NCBI RefSeq assembly: GCF_002775205.1
Contig: NC_036453.1
Location: 25,156,713 to 25,220,712, forward strand
Origin: Xiphophorus maculatus
Lineage: Eukaryota > Chordata > Actinopteri > Cyprinodontiformes > Poeciliidae
Direction of reading: 5' to 3'
Length of the DNA: 64,000 nt
Every line of letters begins with the position of its first letter. The first letter of the stretch is position 1. This document shows positions 24,301 to 34,557 of the stretch, piece by piece. The notes under the pieces were generated by a model. The model was not told the DNA's origin. It ran no database searches and saw nothing but the letters and a program-made list of their open reading frames with translations. The position numbers were made by a program, and so were the translations under genes.

Positions 24301-27300
24301 TTTTTAAAGGACGAACAGCTGACACTCCTCAGTTGCACTTCCACAAATAAATAGAATAGAATAGAATAGAATTACTTTATTCATCCCAGCAGGGAAATTA
24401 TTTCGCAGTTACAGCATAGAGACAAGACACACAACAACCACCACTGAGTAGCAATTGTAGACAAGATAAAATTGCTACTATATATATACTATATGCAGTT
24501 AATTTTTGCACACTGAATGCAAACTTTAACTGATGTAATTTTTTTTATTTTCACCCTTTACAATGATGTTCATAGTGCAATAGAAACTATCCCTGCTGCT
24601 GCAGCTTCAGCAGGCATCATGTGACATTCTCTACATGTTACACCCACACTGATGTTGGTGTAGAAAGGAACGCACAGCAAAAAGCAGCAAAAACATAATT
24701 TAATTTTATGATGTGCAAAGCAAAGTGCTGCATTTATAAGGAATGAGAAAAATGTTTTTTGTAAACTTTCTCCATTAACTGGAATTGAATGAAAATTTTA
24801 CGAGCTAAATTATCAAACATTGCTCAAGAGTAAAAATGCTAGCAGCATTAGCTCAGCACTTCAGCTAACTGCCTTTGCTCAACAGCAGCTGTATGCATCT
24901 AATCATTTAGAAACAGAAGATAATCCTGCAGAAACAAATAATACCTGTTGCTACCAAGAAAAACAGAGATTGCAGCACCCATGGCGTCACAGGTGAGTAA
25001 ATTAAGAACATAATCATAGTACTAACATAAACCACTTAAGGGTGATAAAATGAAGCGTTATCTTTCTGCACTTTAAGCCTACCGAATTATTAAATGCACT
25101 TAATGAGGTGTCGGATTGAATTTCTGTTCTGTAAAAGGATTGTGATTGGGGCACACCTGGACATTATAACTGGATTCCTGGTAGGTTTTGCTGGCTACAA
25201 TAATAAAAAATGGAAGGAAAGTAAAAGCTTTTAAAACCTCACAGCTGGTTTTCAGCAGATTACATATAGATTAAAGGCAAACAAAACGGGCCCGTCACAG
25301 ATTTAGCTAAATGCTTTGAGGGTGCTGTGGTGGCGCAGGTGTTAAGCAGAACCCACATAACCCCCTTAGTCCTCAACGCGGCCGTCGCAGGTTCAAATCC
25401 TGGCCCGGTGACCTTTGCTGCATGTTTTCCCTCTTTCTCAATACCTACTTTCTTGTCTTAGCAATTTATAAAGACTACTAGAGCCAATAAAATCTTAAAA
25501 AAAAAAAAAAAAAGATTTGTCAAAATGCAGTTGGAGTTTCTAAAACCCTTGCATCTAAAAAACCCTGAACATAATTTAAATTCAGGTAGGTAAGAGTTGT
25601 TTGAAGTTCTAGATCTGGACACTGGACTACTGACGACTTATTTCACCACCTTTGTCTTGACGCATTTTATACTGATGCCCAACAGCCAGCTCACAATAAC
25701 ATGGGCAATGCCACCACATTGCTAAAGAGGAATAATTCAACCGGCAGATGAATTGTGCATTTAAAAGCCGTTAAATGGAAAGATAAAAATGGTATAACAG
25801 CATAAAAATGATAAAATGGAGGAAAAAACTATAAAGTAATTACCGCATTAGTTTTGCTTTATGCTACTTTGGTTTCAATACATAAAGTGTCCACTCTATT
25901 TCAAGGTAAAATAGTTGAAACCATACCATGTAATGGAAAACTGGCTCATGGCCACACACTGTAGTCAGAAAAATGCTTTTCCTTTGGATCCAAGTTGGGG
26001 TGAAAGAAACTTACCAACAATGTGTCTCATTTTTCTTGCAGCAGCTTATTGATGCAAAGTGTATCACTACCAGATGGTAGAAAAAAACATTGAGGAAAAA
26101 AGGAAAAGAAACAAAATTCTGCTGCCTCTGTAAGCTTTAAAGCTTTGAATATTTTCACTACGGATCATTTACCTTTGAATAAAACATCACAGCCCTGAAA
26201 CGAGCAAAACACACAACACTGTCTGCAGCTAATCAGGGGATTTCAGCTTGATGCGTTCTGTTTTAGGATGATACAAAATCATGCAAACAATTTAGCCCAA
26301 AGTCTGAGTGAATCTTGAAATCTGTACATAAAACTCCTTGTCTGCTTTGATTTCTGGCTTTTCTGCCAAAGAAAGGAAGGTATGGGTAGAGGGGTTAGTG
26401 GAGTCTGATCTGGCATTCCCAGAAAAGTGTGATGATTTACCTGAGCCACCCCAGTGACAGTTATAGCTACACCCTCCGCTGTCTCTACATCCTCACACTT
26501 GGGCTGCAGGGTCATAATCTCAAGCGTTATCCTGTGAAGAATGTGGAAAAATACCAAATAAAAATTGACATGTACGCAGGGAGAGGAAATGAACGGAAGG
26601 GACAGATAACACACAACAAAAAAGAACAAAAGTGAAACCATTCACCCAAGGACTCCAGATCACCAGCAGCAGAGCAACAAGACACTTAATCCAGAATTCA
26701 GACTCCTTCGAATTCTGATGTAATTCAGGATTACGCATGAGGAAATGCAGCACAACTTTCTTTGGCACTGAACTCCTCAGATCCCCCATTTGTGGCCAAA
26801 CAGAGATTTTATTGGTTAGTTTGTTAGTGGCACCATTCTCCTTTGCCTGTCTTTGGCCTTTTTGGATCTGTTCAAGTGCGTTACCTGAGCCACCCCTGTC
26901 ACAGCCAGGGGAACACCCTCCGAGGTTTCGATATTCTCGCAGCGACAGAGGATGGTCATAACCTCCAGAGACATTCTATGCAGACAGGCAGGCAGGCAGG
27001 CAGGCAGCGGGAATAGCATAGGCAAAACAGTAAGTTGGACAACAGTTGTTAGGAACGTCAATAACCATCGACAAGTAGAAGAGGGAAGGGAGACGGGGAC
27101 AAACACACTGCACAACTTTGCCTTTTTCTTACCATATTTAATTCTGATAGTTAAGTTAAAGAGAGCATCATAAATTAAAAATCCAATTTAATATTTCTAG
27201 CTGATCCTGTTTTGATTGTATTTTTGTTTAAAGTGTCAGAGCTGGACATAAGAGCCTGTTTGCAGCTCCACCTACAGTGCTTTCCAGAACAGCTGGATCA

Positions 27301-30300
27301 ATGAGTCAAATCCTTGAGCATTAAGATAATTGCTGCATCTAAACAGGAAGTCAGGCTCCCACTGCTTTAGAATGCCGTCTACGTTACTTGTTACAAACAG
27401 AAGTTTTAGCACATAGTATGGGATGCACATTAAAATAAAATAGAAGCTGTAGACTGAAGAATCTCTGGGACGGCTTAAATCTGAATGTTGCATCATCGTT
27501 TAGGTTTGGTCTATCCTCAAGTTTCCTAGCAACCACAGACAAGAAGCAGCACTTAATGTGAAACGAGTGACTTCAGGTTTTAATGCTGAGACAGGCTGAT
27601 CAAAGACAAAGCAAAGCATGTTAGATAAGCACAAACAAGGAGGGAGGCAAACAAATTATAAAACCATTTACAACTGTAAACTCCGGAAACATGGAAGATA
27701 GAGTCACTTTAATTTTTAGATTATTTCTCAATAGGAAATAAAAGTTTTGTATTTTTTTTAATGTAAAAGTAAACTAACTAAGATTAGTTTGTCTTTCCAG
27801 TGGAGCTGCACTTAAAGGAATAAGATGCTGAGCTGCTCTTTTTACACATGTGAAAAACTCTGGATTTTATGTCTATTCCCTGCTTTGCTAATTTAGCATT
27901 TTAGATTAATTTTAGGGAACAAGAATTATAATTCTGATAAGAGCTTATGTTGTTATGACCCATGATTAAAAAAAAATAAATAAAACCACTCTGAGTGACA
28001 TTACGTTGGAAAATAATAGTCAATCAAACTATGGCTACATTTCATGGCAATCTTTAAAGAGATTAGAAAATGTTTTGAAATATCTCAAGGCAGGCGGTTT
28101 TCTTTTTCAATGGAAAAACTCAAGTAGGAAATGATTAAAACTGCAAAAGTACAAATTGACAAACCGGTTAAATATCAGATTCCTCTAAAGTCAGCAAATG
28201 TTACTAACATCTGTTATAGTTTAGCAATTAAGTCAGCTGATTTTTCTATAAAACAAAAACATGGCAAACACAGTGCAGAAAAAGGTCTATTTAATCAAAC
28301 CAACAATTTACTTCATGTAATAACCAAACCTTCATAAATAAATAAAAATGCAGAGTAGTTCATCCAAATTATGTATTTGCCAACTCCACTGGAGGATTTT
28401 TTAAATAACGAACTACAAGTTCATGACCCACAACGGCAGCAGTAGATTCATCATCCCAATGTGCTGCATAAACAGACTCGCCTTTACTCTGATTTTATGT
28501 AAATTTAGGAGAATTCATATAAGAGCGGTCACTGAGAATGGAAAGGTTTCACATGGTGTAAAGAACACATGAATGGGAGAGAAGAAATCTGATTATTAGA
28601 AAACAATTGTGTAATCATATAATCAAATATTTATGTTAATAAAGAGAAAATATAATTTAGCAAAATTTGTAGCACATTATCATAAACCAATACTAAATCA
28701 AAATCCATTTGATCTTAAACCTTATTTTTTAGATTTGATGATAAATCTGATTTTACAAGACAAATGGTGGTCATTTTAATAAAACCACTTCTCCCAGACA
28801 TTGATATAAACTAAGTTTTATAATAAAATGACTGAAAGTAGTATGGATACTTCTTTTTACTTGACACTGGAAATAAATAGCCAGTTAAAGCAGTTACTCC
28901 TCGTCACAAAACAGGTCTCTGACGTGGACAGTTTATGTCGACCAGCAGGCATCCTGCTCTGACAACACAATTAGGAAATGTGACTCTGTTAGGGCCACAG
29001 CAGACAGGTTCTTACCTCTGGATGTCAGAGATGAGCCACCAGGCCCAAGCCCAGCCCCCCACGACATACGTCTTCTGATCCGAACCACAGCAGCCACCTT
29101 CACACACAGTGAAGAAGGGTCACATGTCATCATAAAAAAAAATATCCAAATATGAAACACAGCTGGTATGTTCTAATTTTTTTAGACGGCTACTTCAAAA
29201 CGATCAAAATTGAAATCCAGAAGAAAATTTTTTAAAGAAAAAAGAAAAAATCAGTCAATGCCGTAGGTTTTTTTTCCCTTTTACTGGAATCAGTTAGCTA
29301 CTCAAGAGGAAGTCTGCGTGCAGAAGAGTGTCTCGCGCATCATTCCTTGTTTCGCCCACAGTCCCCACAAGTTCACAAAAGGTAACCATGTTGCCTTTGT
29401 TTTTCACAAAGTCGTTTTATCTCGCCTGATGATTTGAGGCTGCACTAGCTGAGGTAAAACAGCCTGCAAAAGTCTTGCACCTTGTGGTTTGATGACAAAC
29501 ATTCCCACGATTGCCTGAGCTTCATGTAATAACCAAACCTTCATAAATAAATAAAAATGTAGTGTAGATCATCCAAATTATGAATTTGCTAACTCCACTG
29601 GAGGATTTATTTTATAACGTTGTTAACAGGAACTACAAGTTCATGACCCACAACGATGCTAAATCAAGACAACATTGACAATAATTGTGGAATCTTTCAA
29701 GTTGGGAAACGTGCCAATAGCAAAACAGGTCACGGCCTTTCAGACTGATTTAATCTGGACTCTTTAGTGCGACATTCCCAGCTGTCACATCTTAACTGAC
29801 AGGCAAAGGAAAGGGAGATCTATATTTACTGTCTCAAAAAAACACAACCTAACAACTGATAATTGCAGGGCCTACTGACCAACCCATCATCAGCTGTCGC
29901 ACAATGACGAAAGACTCTTAGTAACAGTTCTCGTGACATTTCATGTCTCAAGCGGAAGTGTCACTGTTGGACAAAGGGTCATTTTCAAAAATCTGAACTT
30001 TAAAGGCAATTCAGAAATCAAAACCGGCTGTAGTCATAAACATGCAAGGACTCTCTCTTTGACCTTAAATTTTAAGTGTAATGCTAACTGGTCAGGTAAC
30101 CTATAGAAACACACCGGCTACAGACCGATTTAGACAGCAGCATAGCTGAAATTCCTAAATGCACTCGTTCCACAGACAGGGAAAGGGAGGGTTCCTGGTT
30201 AATAACATGGAATTCATAGTGTGATGGACACCACACCAGTGACGTGCGGTCAGGGGAGGCATTCAAATGCTCAGAAGCAGCTGGTGAGGCAGCAGCGAGT

Positions 30301-32841
30301 TGAGCCTCACCTGGGATTGATCAACCTCTCGCTGGCTGCCATTCTATAGGAGCATGCTCCCCCTATCTGTACGCCGCCAATAAAATGGCTAAAAAACATT
30401 TAATGTATGAACTGATTTTCCATAATTTAGCTTATTTATATAATGTACAGTATTTTTTGTCACCAACTGTGTGTGCAACGTGTTTCGTGTGCTGAGGAGC
30501 GATCAGAAACGGCAGAGAACAGATTCGAGGTGAGGCAGGCAGTTCTCTTGCCTCATGGCAGGGGGCGCTCATGATCCCTGACATTGTGACTCCACAACTG
30601 CAGAGTGAGAGACAGTAACGGCGAGCTAGAAATACAGTAAAGTCAAGTGCAGCGATATATTTATAGTTTTCTCCTCGTACCACAGCAATCACTTAATAAT
30701 AATCGCAAAATAAACATTAAGCCTAAAACCGTACTACTGCAACAGATTGAATGTTCTATTCTTTGTGTGGGAAATAATTGAGTGGGGTTTTTTTGTGGCG
30801 TTGTTGTCAGTTGCTATGGCAACGAATCTGCCCGTAGTTGTGCTGATACAGAGAGCGAGAAAGACGTGGTTTTGAGTTGTACTTTAACGGTTTTCCCCTT
30901 TGCTGTGGAGCACAGCACGAAATTAATAATATCTACATGTCCAAGTTTGATTGAGTAAACGGAATTATTCTACGGCGGCAGCGCGGCTATGGATGCATGT
31001 AAAAGAATAGTCTTTTTGCCCTCCAGCATTGTCCGGATGCGCGAAATTTTCTTATGTAAACAATAACCTGATTTGTAAAGATCAGATCAGATCATAATCA
31101 GATTTGTAAATCTGATTATGATTAAGTCGGTGCCTCACCAGCTATAAACATCACCTCACGTCACTGCACCACACATATCTGATATTAAACCATACATCCG
31201 CTCCTTTCAACAAGGTAGAACATTTTTTAGCTTCTAAATCAACTAGTTCTGGTTTCAAATGTGGAGCTTATGCTGTTACTCAGCTCTGGTCTTAACATTT
31301 GCTCCAATGTTTCATGCTGCTCATAAATGTTTTGTTTTCACAATGAAGCTGAAGTGAGTGAGTGAGGAAGAAGCCCTTGCAGATTCAGTTAAAGAGGAAG
31401 GAAATCTGTATAACAAACCCAAAGATTTCAACAAATCGTGGCTCTGCCACAAGTGTGAAGAAACACAGAGGTATTAAAATATTAGTTTTAAAGATCACAA
31501 ACTCCCTGATACCGTTGGTGTTTATACCGTAACGGTAAAATTTTGCTATGAAGATTTTTCTTTCCCACATACATGAATCTAAGACAAGCGCAAGGCAGAC
31601 TTTAAATTACACCAAACTATGGGCCAATTTTACCACAATACAGGAAGCATTTGTTTTCCAATTTACTGAATGCATCAAAACTAAAAGCTCCCTCTATTTC
31701 AAGACTATAAAAAGGGTCAATCACCACCATGCACTTTAATGCAATAAGGATAGCAAATTAGACAAAAATGCAATTCCTTCAAAATTACTACGTTTTTTTC
31801 CTCTTAACTACTGTATTATAGTCCTTATGGGGGGGAAAAGTCATCAATCAAAATCAGAATTGGTAGTTGAGATCAATTAGAAAAGCAGGTATTGGTCTAA
31901 TTGGTGCCCACATTTGTGACATTTCGTTCAGAACAAGTTTTGTGTTTGACTCCAATTTTGTCATGAGCATTTGTGAACATGATACACACATATATTTCTC
32001 TATAAAGAGAGCCATATATATTGAGCACAATGTCAGGGGTTTAAGAAACATGAGCTCTGCAGACCAGAGTCAGTACAGTGTATGTACCCGCCCTTCTAAT
32101 TTAATTACCTCTGTTTCTTCAGGAGAGCGCCACCATATTCTTTCACCAGTGTTCATGGGAAAACATACAATTATGCTCAACATTTATTGCTCTTAAGTCT
32201 ACTTTTATGTATACATAGCGTATTAATAAAACAGCTGCTTAATTTTAGCAAAGTAACCCATTCTAAAAGTTAATAATACATATAAAGGAAAATGGCTGCA
32301 ACCAAAAATTATTAAATCTATGAGCCATATACTGTAGGGATGTAATATAGATAAACTTGGTGGTAAAATGAACTACTTTTTAAACATCTTGAACAGACCA
32401 CACTGGATAAAAACCAGGCGGGAATATTGCTATGGGAACATACTGTACATACGCGAAAATATGGCGGATATGATCGTTCCAGTCACAAAATAATTATAAA
32501 TTACATTCAAATCATCATGAGAAAATTAAACCTGCCATTTCTCCTTCAGAGGGAACGGAGGAGAATCTGTCGACTTGAAATAAACCGAAGACATTAATTT
32601 GTTGTCATATAATTTATAATTCTCGGATTTTTTTTCCCCAACAGAAACGCATTTGTTTCTTATTAAAAAATATATAAATAATTTAACTGTTAAGCTTCGA
32701 TGTTATTTCATAGTTCCTCGTAATGTGCGCTTTAACGAAAGAGTGACGTTCCAGGCATGAAAAACACGGCGTCACAGAAACGTTTACGTTACCTGAAACG
32801 ACGAGGGCCTCGTTCGGTCCAACGGTGTGGCAATTTCCCAT
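16510..32841 (-). CDS. flot2: FLOT2, flotillin-2 (reggie-1), complete coding sequence
   Basis: Coding exons in transcript order: 32841-32793, 29097-29016, then either 26975-26885 or 26531-26441, then 21622-21499, 19997-19879, 19762-19649, 19560-19441, 19351-19137, 18752-18569, 17795-17646 and 16560-16510. With one of the two alternative exons this gives 1,299 nt, or 432 residues plus TGA (human 428). The N-terminus [12 protein letters not shown] carries the N-myristoylation glycine and the palmitoylated cysteines C4, C19 and C20. The SPFH/PHB domain follows. From about residue 190 there are Glu/Ala-rich heptads ([15 protein letters not shown]) of the flotillin coiled coil. The C-terminus reads [16 protein letters not shown]. 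Flotillins oligomerise on the inner face of membranes and act in endocytosis, signalling platforms and axon growth. The start is the only ATG giving the conserved MGNC. Intron 1 (3.7 kb) and the intron before exon 4 (about 5 kb) are rich in repeats. Confidence 0.97.
17948..18320 (+). mobile_element. Interspersed repeat family B, copy 3
   Basis: It runs from AATGATTATTTTAGTTACTG to GATTAATTGCTTCAGCCCTA in the intron between FLOT2 exons 18569 and 17795. The outer left end is eroded. Confidence 0.6.
20150..20275 (+). mobile_element. L2-type LINE 3' end
   Basis: The sequence GTGAAACGCTTTGTGACTGC..GAGAAAGGTCCTATTTAAAT followed by AAAATGTACTTACTTACT is the typical L2/CR1-like 3' tail with short tandem terminal repeats. 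It lies in the FLOT2 intron between 19997 and 21499. Confidence 0.6.
20755..20960 (+). repeat. Interspersed repeat family F, copy 2
   Basis: This is the second member of the pair with 9440-9650. It lies in the same FLOT2 intron as the L2 tail. Confidence 0.45.
21271..21313. repeat. (TA)n microsatellite
   Basis: About 21 perfect TA units, next to a family D fragment (21105-21260). Confidence 0.95.
21623..24340. other. FLOT2 intron, first part, no gene seen
   Basis: No additional FLOT2 exon or other gene is recognisable. The 114-codon frame on the - strand at 22321-22665 has no family resemblance and no splice context. AT-rich unique sequence dominates. Confidence 0.5.
24349..24430 (-). mobile_element. 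LINE 3' end with (ATAGA)n tail
   Basis: A short (ATAGA)n tract is followed by ATTACTTTATTCATCCCAGC AGGGAAATTATTTCGC, the reversed 3' end of a widespread fish LINE. It is followed by decayed sequence. Confidence 0.55.
25318..25513 (+). mobile_element. tRNA-derived SINE
   Basis: A pol III promoter-like head has box A (TGGCGCAGGTG, 25331-25341) and box B (GGTTCAAATCC, 25390-25400). A tRNA-unrelated body with GCATGTTTTCCCTCTTTCTC and a final A-run of 17 (25497-25513) follow. It is inserted in the long FLOT2 intron, antisense to the gene. It is not a functional tRNA gene: the region between the boxes does not fold as an anticodon arm that I can support. Confidence 0.8.
26441..26531 (-). other. 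flot2: FLOT2 alternative exon 3a (mutually exclusive partner, 3' copy)
   Basis: This 91-bp exon encodes 30 residues beginning [20 protein letters not shown] and ending VTGVAQ. It is the version that matches the canonical human flotillin-2 sequence I remember. It has the same length, phase and intron borders as 26885-26975. Because 91 is not a multiple of 3, using both or neither would shift the frame, so splicing must choose one. Confidence 0.92.
26885..26975 (-). other. flot2: FLOT2 alternative exon 3b (mutually exclusive partner, 5' copy)
   Basis: This 91-bp exon has AG and GT borders and encodes 30 residues after a split Arg codon, starting [20 protein letters not shown] and ending VTGVAQ. 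It is clearly homologous to 26441-26531 and has the same length and phases. It encodes a beta-strand-rich piece of the SPFH domain and has one extra cysteine (CRC) compared with the other copy. The pyrimidine tract in front of its acceptor is a (CCTG)n microsatellite at 26985-27007. Confidence 0.88.
26985..27007. repeat. (CAGG)n microsatellite at the FLOT2 exon 3b acceptor
   Basis: Between five and six CAGG units. On the - strand it reads (CCTG)n and ends about 9 bases before the AG of exon 26975-26885, so it forms the pyrimidine tract of that exon. Confidence 0.9.
28311..28435 (+). repeat. Duplicated block, copy 1
   Basis: This 125-bp block is nearly identical to 29520-29655 (CTTCATGTAATAACCAAACC ... 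CATGACCCACAACG). It lies between FLOT2 exons 29016 and 26975. Confidence 0.9.
29520..29655 (+). repeat. Duplicated block, copy 2
   Basis: This is the second copy, with an 11-base block (TTGTTAACAGG) absent from copy 1 and a few substitutions. It lies in FLOT2 intron 1, on the other side of the exon 29016-29097. Confidence 0.9.
30237..31166. mobile_element. 930-bp hAT-like non-autonomous element with perfect 8-bp target duplication
   Basis: The ends CAGTGACGTGCGGTCAGG and (reverse complement of the right end) CAGTGACGTGAGGTGATG form terminal inverted repeats. CACCACAC flanks the element at 30229-30236 and 31167-31174. The interior has no long ORF (best 86 codons, no transposase motif). It is inserted in FLOT2 intron 1. 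Confidence 0.9.
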
Positions 32842-34557
32842 TTTATCGACACAAAAAACGTGAATCCACACCGGCTTAAAACATACAAAAAAAACCAATT
32901 ATTTTTGTTTAGAAACTTCACTCGGTCGCTTAAAGCGCAACCCTCTTCACGCCCCTACCGTAAATTACGGGAGGAGGGTTTTTTTTTCCCCCCTTCTTAC
33001 TTTTTTTTCCAAAATGGAGACCGCAGGATACGACTTTCTACACGGAAACACAGTACTTCCGCTGCATACTTTCAAAAATAAAAGTTTTGTAGGTAGCGCT
33101 GGTTTGAGGTAGCTTATTCTGAACACCTCGATGTTGTGTTTTTTTGTTTGGTTTCGCGACAACTTGACCGACTGAAACAGCTACCACTCCCCGTCTTCCT
33201 CCCTTAGCCCCCCACTCAGGATTACTGGATCGACCAATGTAGGCGTGGTAGTGTAAATATCCGCACAAGGAATTCTAAACAGGATCTCTCTTACTTTACA
33301 AGAGGGGGCCTTGTGTTCATGAGTTCTCACATGATATATGTGTCATCCAAGATCAATAGTTTTAACCCGGCTGCTACAGATAAAACTGAAAAATGACATC
33401 TAACAAATATTGTGGAGAATTTTGACAACTAGAAAGCTCTTGATTCCTATATTATGAAACTGTTGATAACAGAAACAATGCAAAAATCTATTTAATACCT
33501 TAATTTAATGTCTTAAGGCCACATTCAGCATGACACAAATTACCTTCCTAAATGGCTGAAGCATGTGTGTGTTTGAATTTTTTGTGCACTCCAGGTTCTT
33601 CTGCCTGCAGCGTCTGTGGCCCAGCTCCACCGCTCACCATCCTCACACTTTCTCCTCCATCTATCAAATTACTTGTTGCACCATTCTCCAGCTTCCACCA
33701 GGGTTGGCTGCAGCACAGAGCCTGAGGTCCTGAGAATCTGTGATGTTCCTATTGTATATCTATATTCCAGAGGCTTGATTTTTCCCCCCTCTTCTCCGAA
33801 CTCTGAAAGATTTTTGTAAAGAGAAAGTAAAACATCAGCATTTTTACAGACTCCAGCATGGTTCTTTAAATATTTGGTTATGCGACTAAAGCCAAATTGT
33901 ATTCAACATCTGATGAAAAAGCTGAATTTAGATATAAGCCTAATGTTTACTATGAGCTTACTGTACTATAAGTTTACTGTAAGGTAATTTTAAAACTACA
34001 TTTATGCAGAAGAGAGACGTGGACAAGAGATGTCCTCATAATTTAAGAGATTTTGAGACCTTTTGAATATTTAAAGACATTTAAAATTTTAATAAAAATT
34101 TATTTTGACAGATCACTTTGTTTTTAGGTTGAATTGCACATAAATGTCAAAAAAAAAAAAGATTTCTAAAATAATTAGCTTTTAAACCAGGGTTTTCACA
34201 CTTTTGAGAGCTACTGTACAGCAACAGATTTTGAGCAGCAATCCTCTGTGCATGAAGGGGTTTCATCATCCTTAGAGAGTCTCACATGCTGGTTGAATCT
34301 CTGGCAAAAAAAAACTTTATCAGAATAAAAATGTTTTTTAAAAAAAAAAAGCCCAATTTTTTGCTACCACTTGCAATTTGTGACAACAATCCACAAAACT
34401 TCTTCATGCCACCTCTTAACTTTGACCAACTTCTTCCTGGATGCGAGCCTGGGAGCTGCCACATGCTGGAGTGTCTGTGGTAGGCTAATCATTAAGGATA
34501 ATAAAAAAAGGCAGGTTATATCACCCCAGAGCTGCTTAAATCACCGTCAAGCTCTCC
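32842..34557. promoter_or_regulatory. Head-to-head spacer FLOT2 / SLC6: presumed promoters of both genes
   Basis: The spacer is 1.7 kb between the FLOT2 ATG (read leftward) and the SLC6 ATG (read rightward). The part nearest FLOT2 (32850-33250) is less AT-rich and contains a CCAAT at 33234-33238. No convincing TATA box or CpG island could be set for either gene. The rest is AT-rich with A-runs. The role is inferred from gene orientation only. Confidence 0.4.

Noticed and set aside
25318..25420. A possible tRNA gene
   Set aside because: Box A and box B are present, but the body plus A-run tail shows a tRNA-derived SINE; a proper anticodon arm and acceptor stem were not found.
30432..30692. 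86-codon ORF inside the 930-bp hAT-like element as a transposase
   Set aside because: No hAT dimerisation or catalytic motif and far too short.
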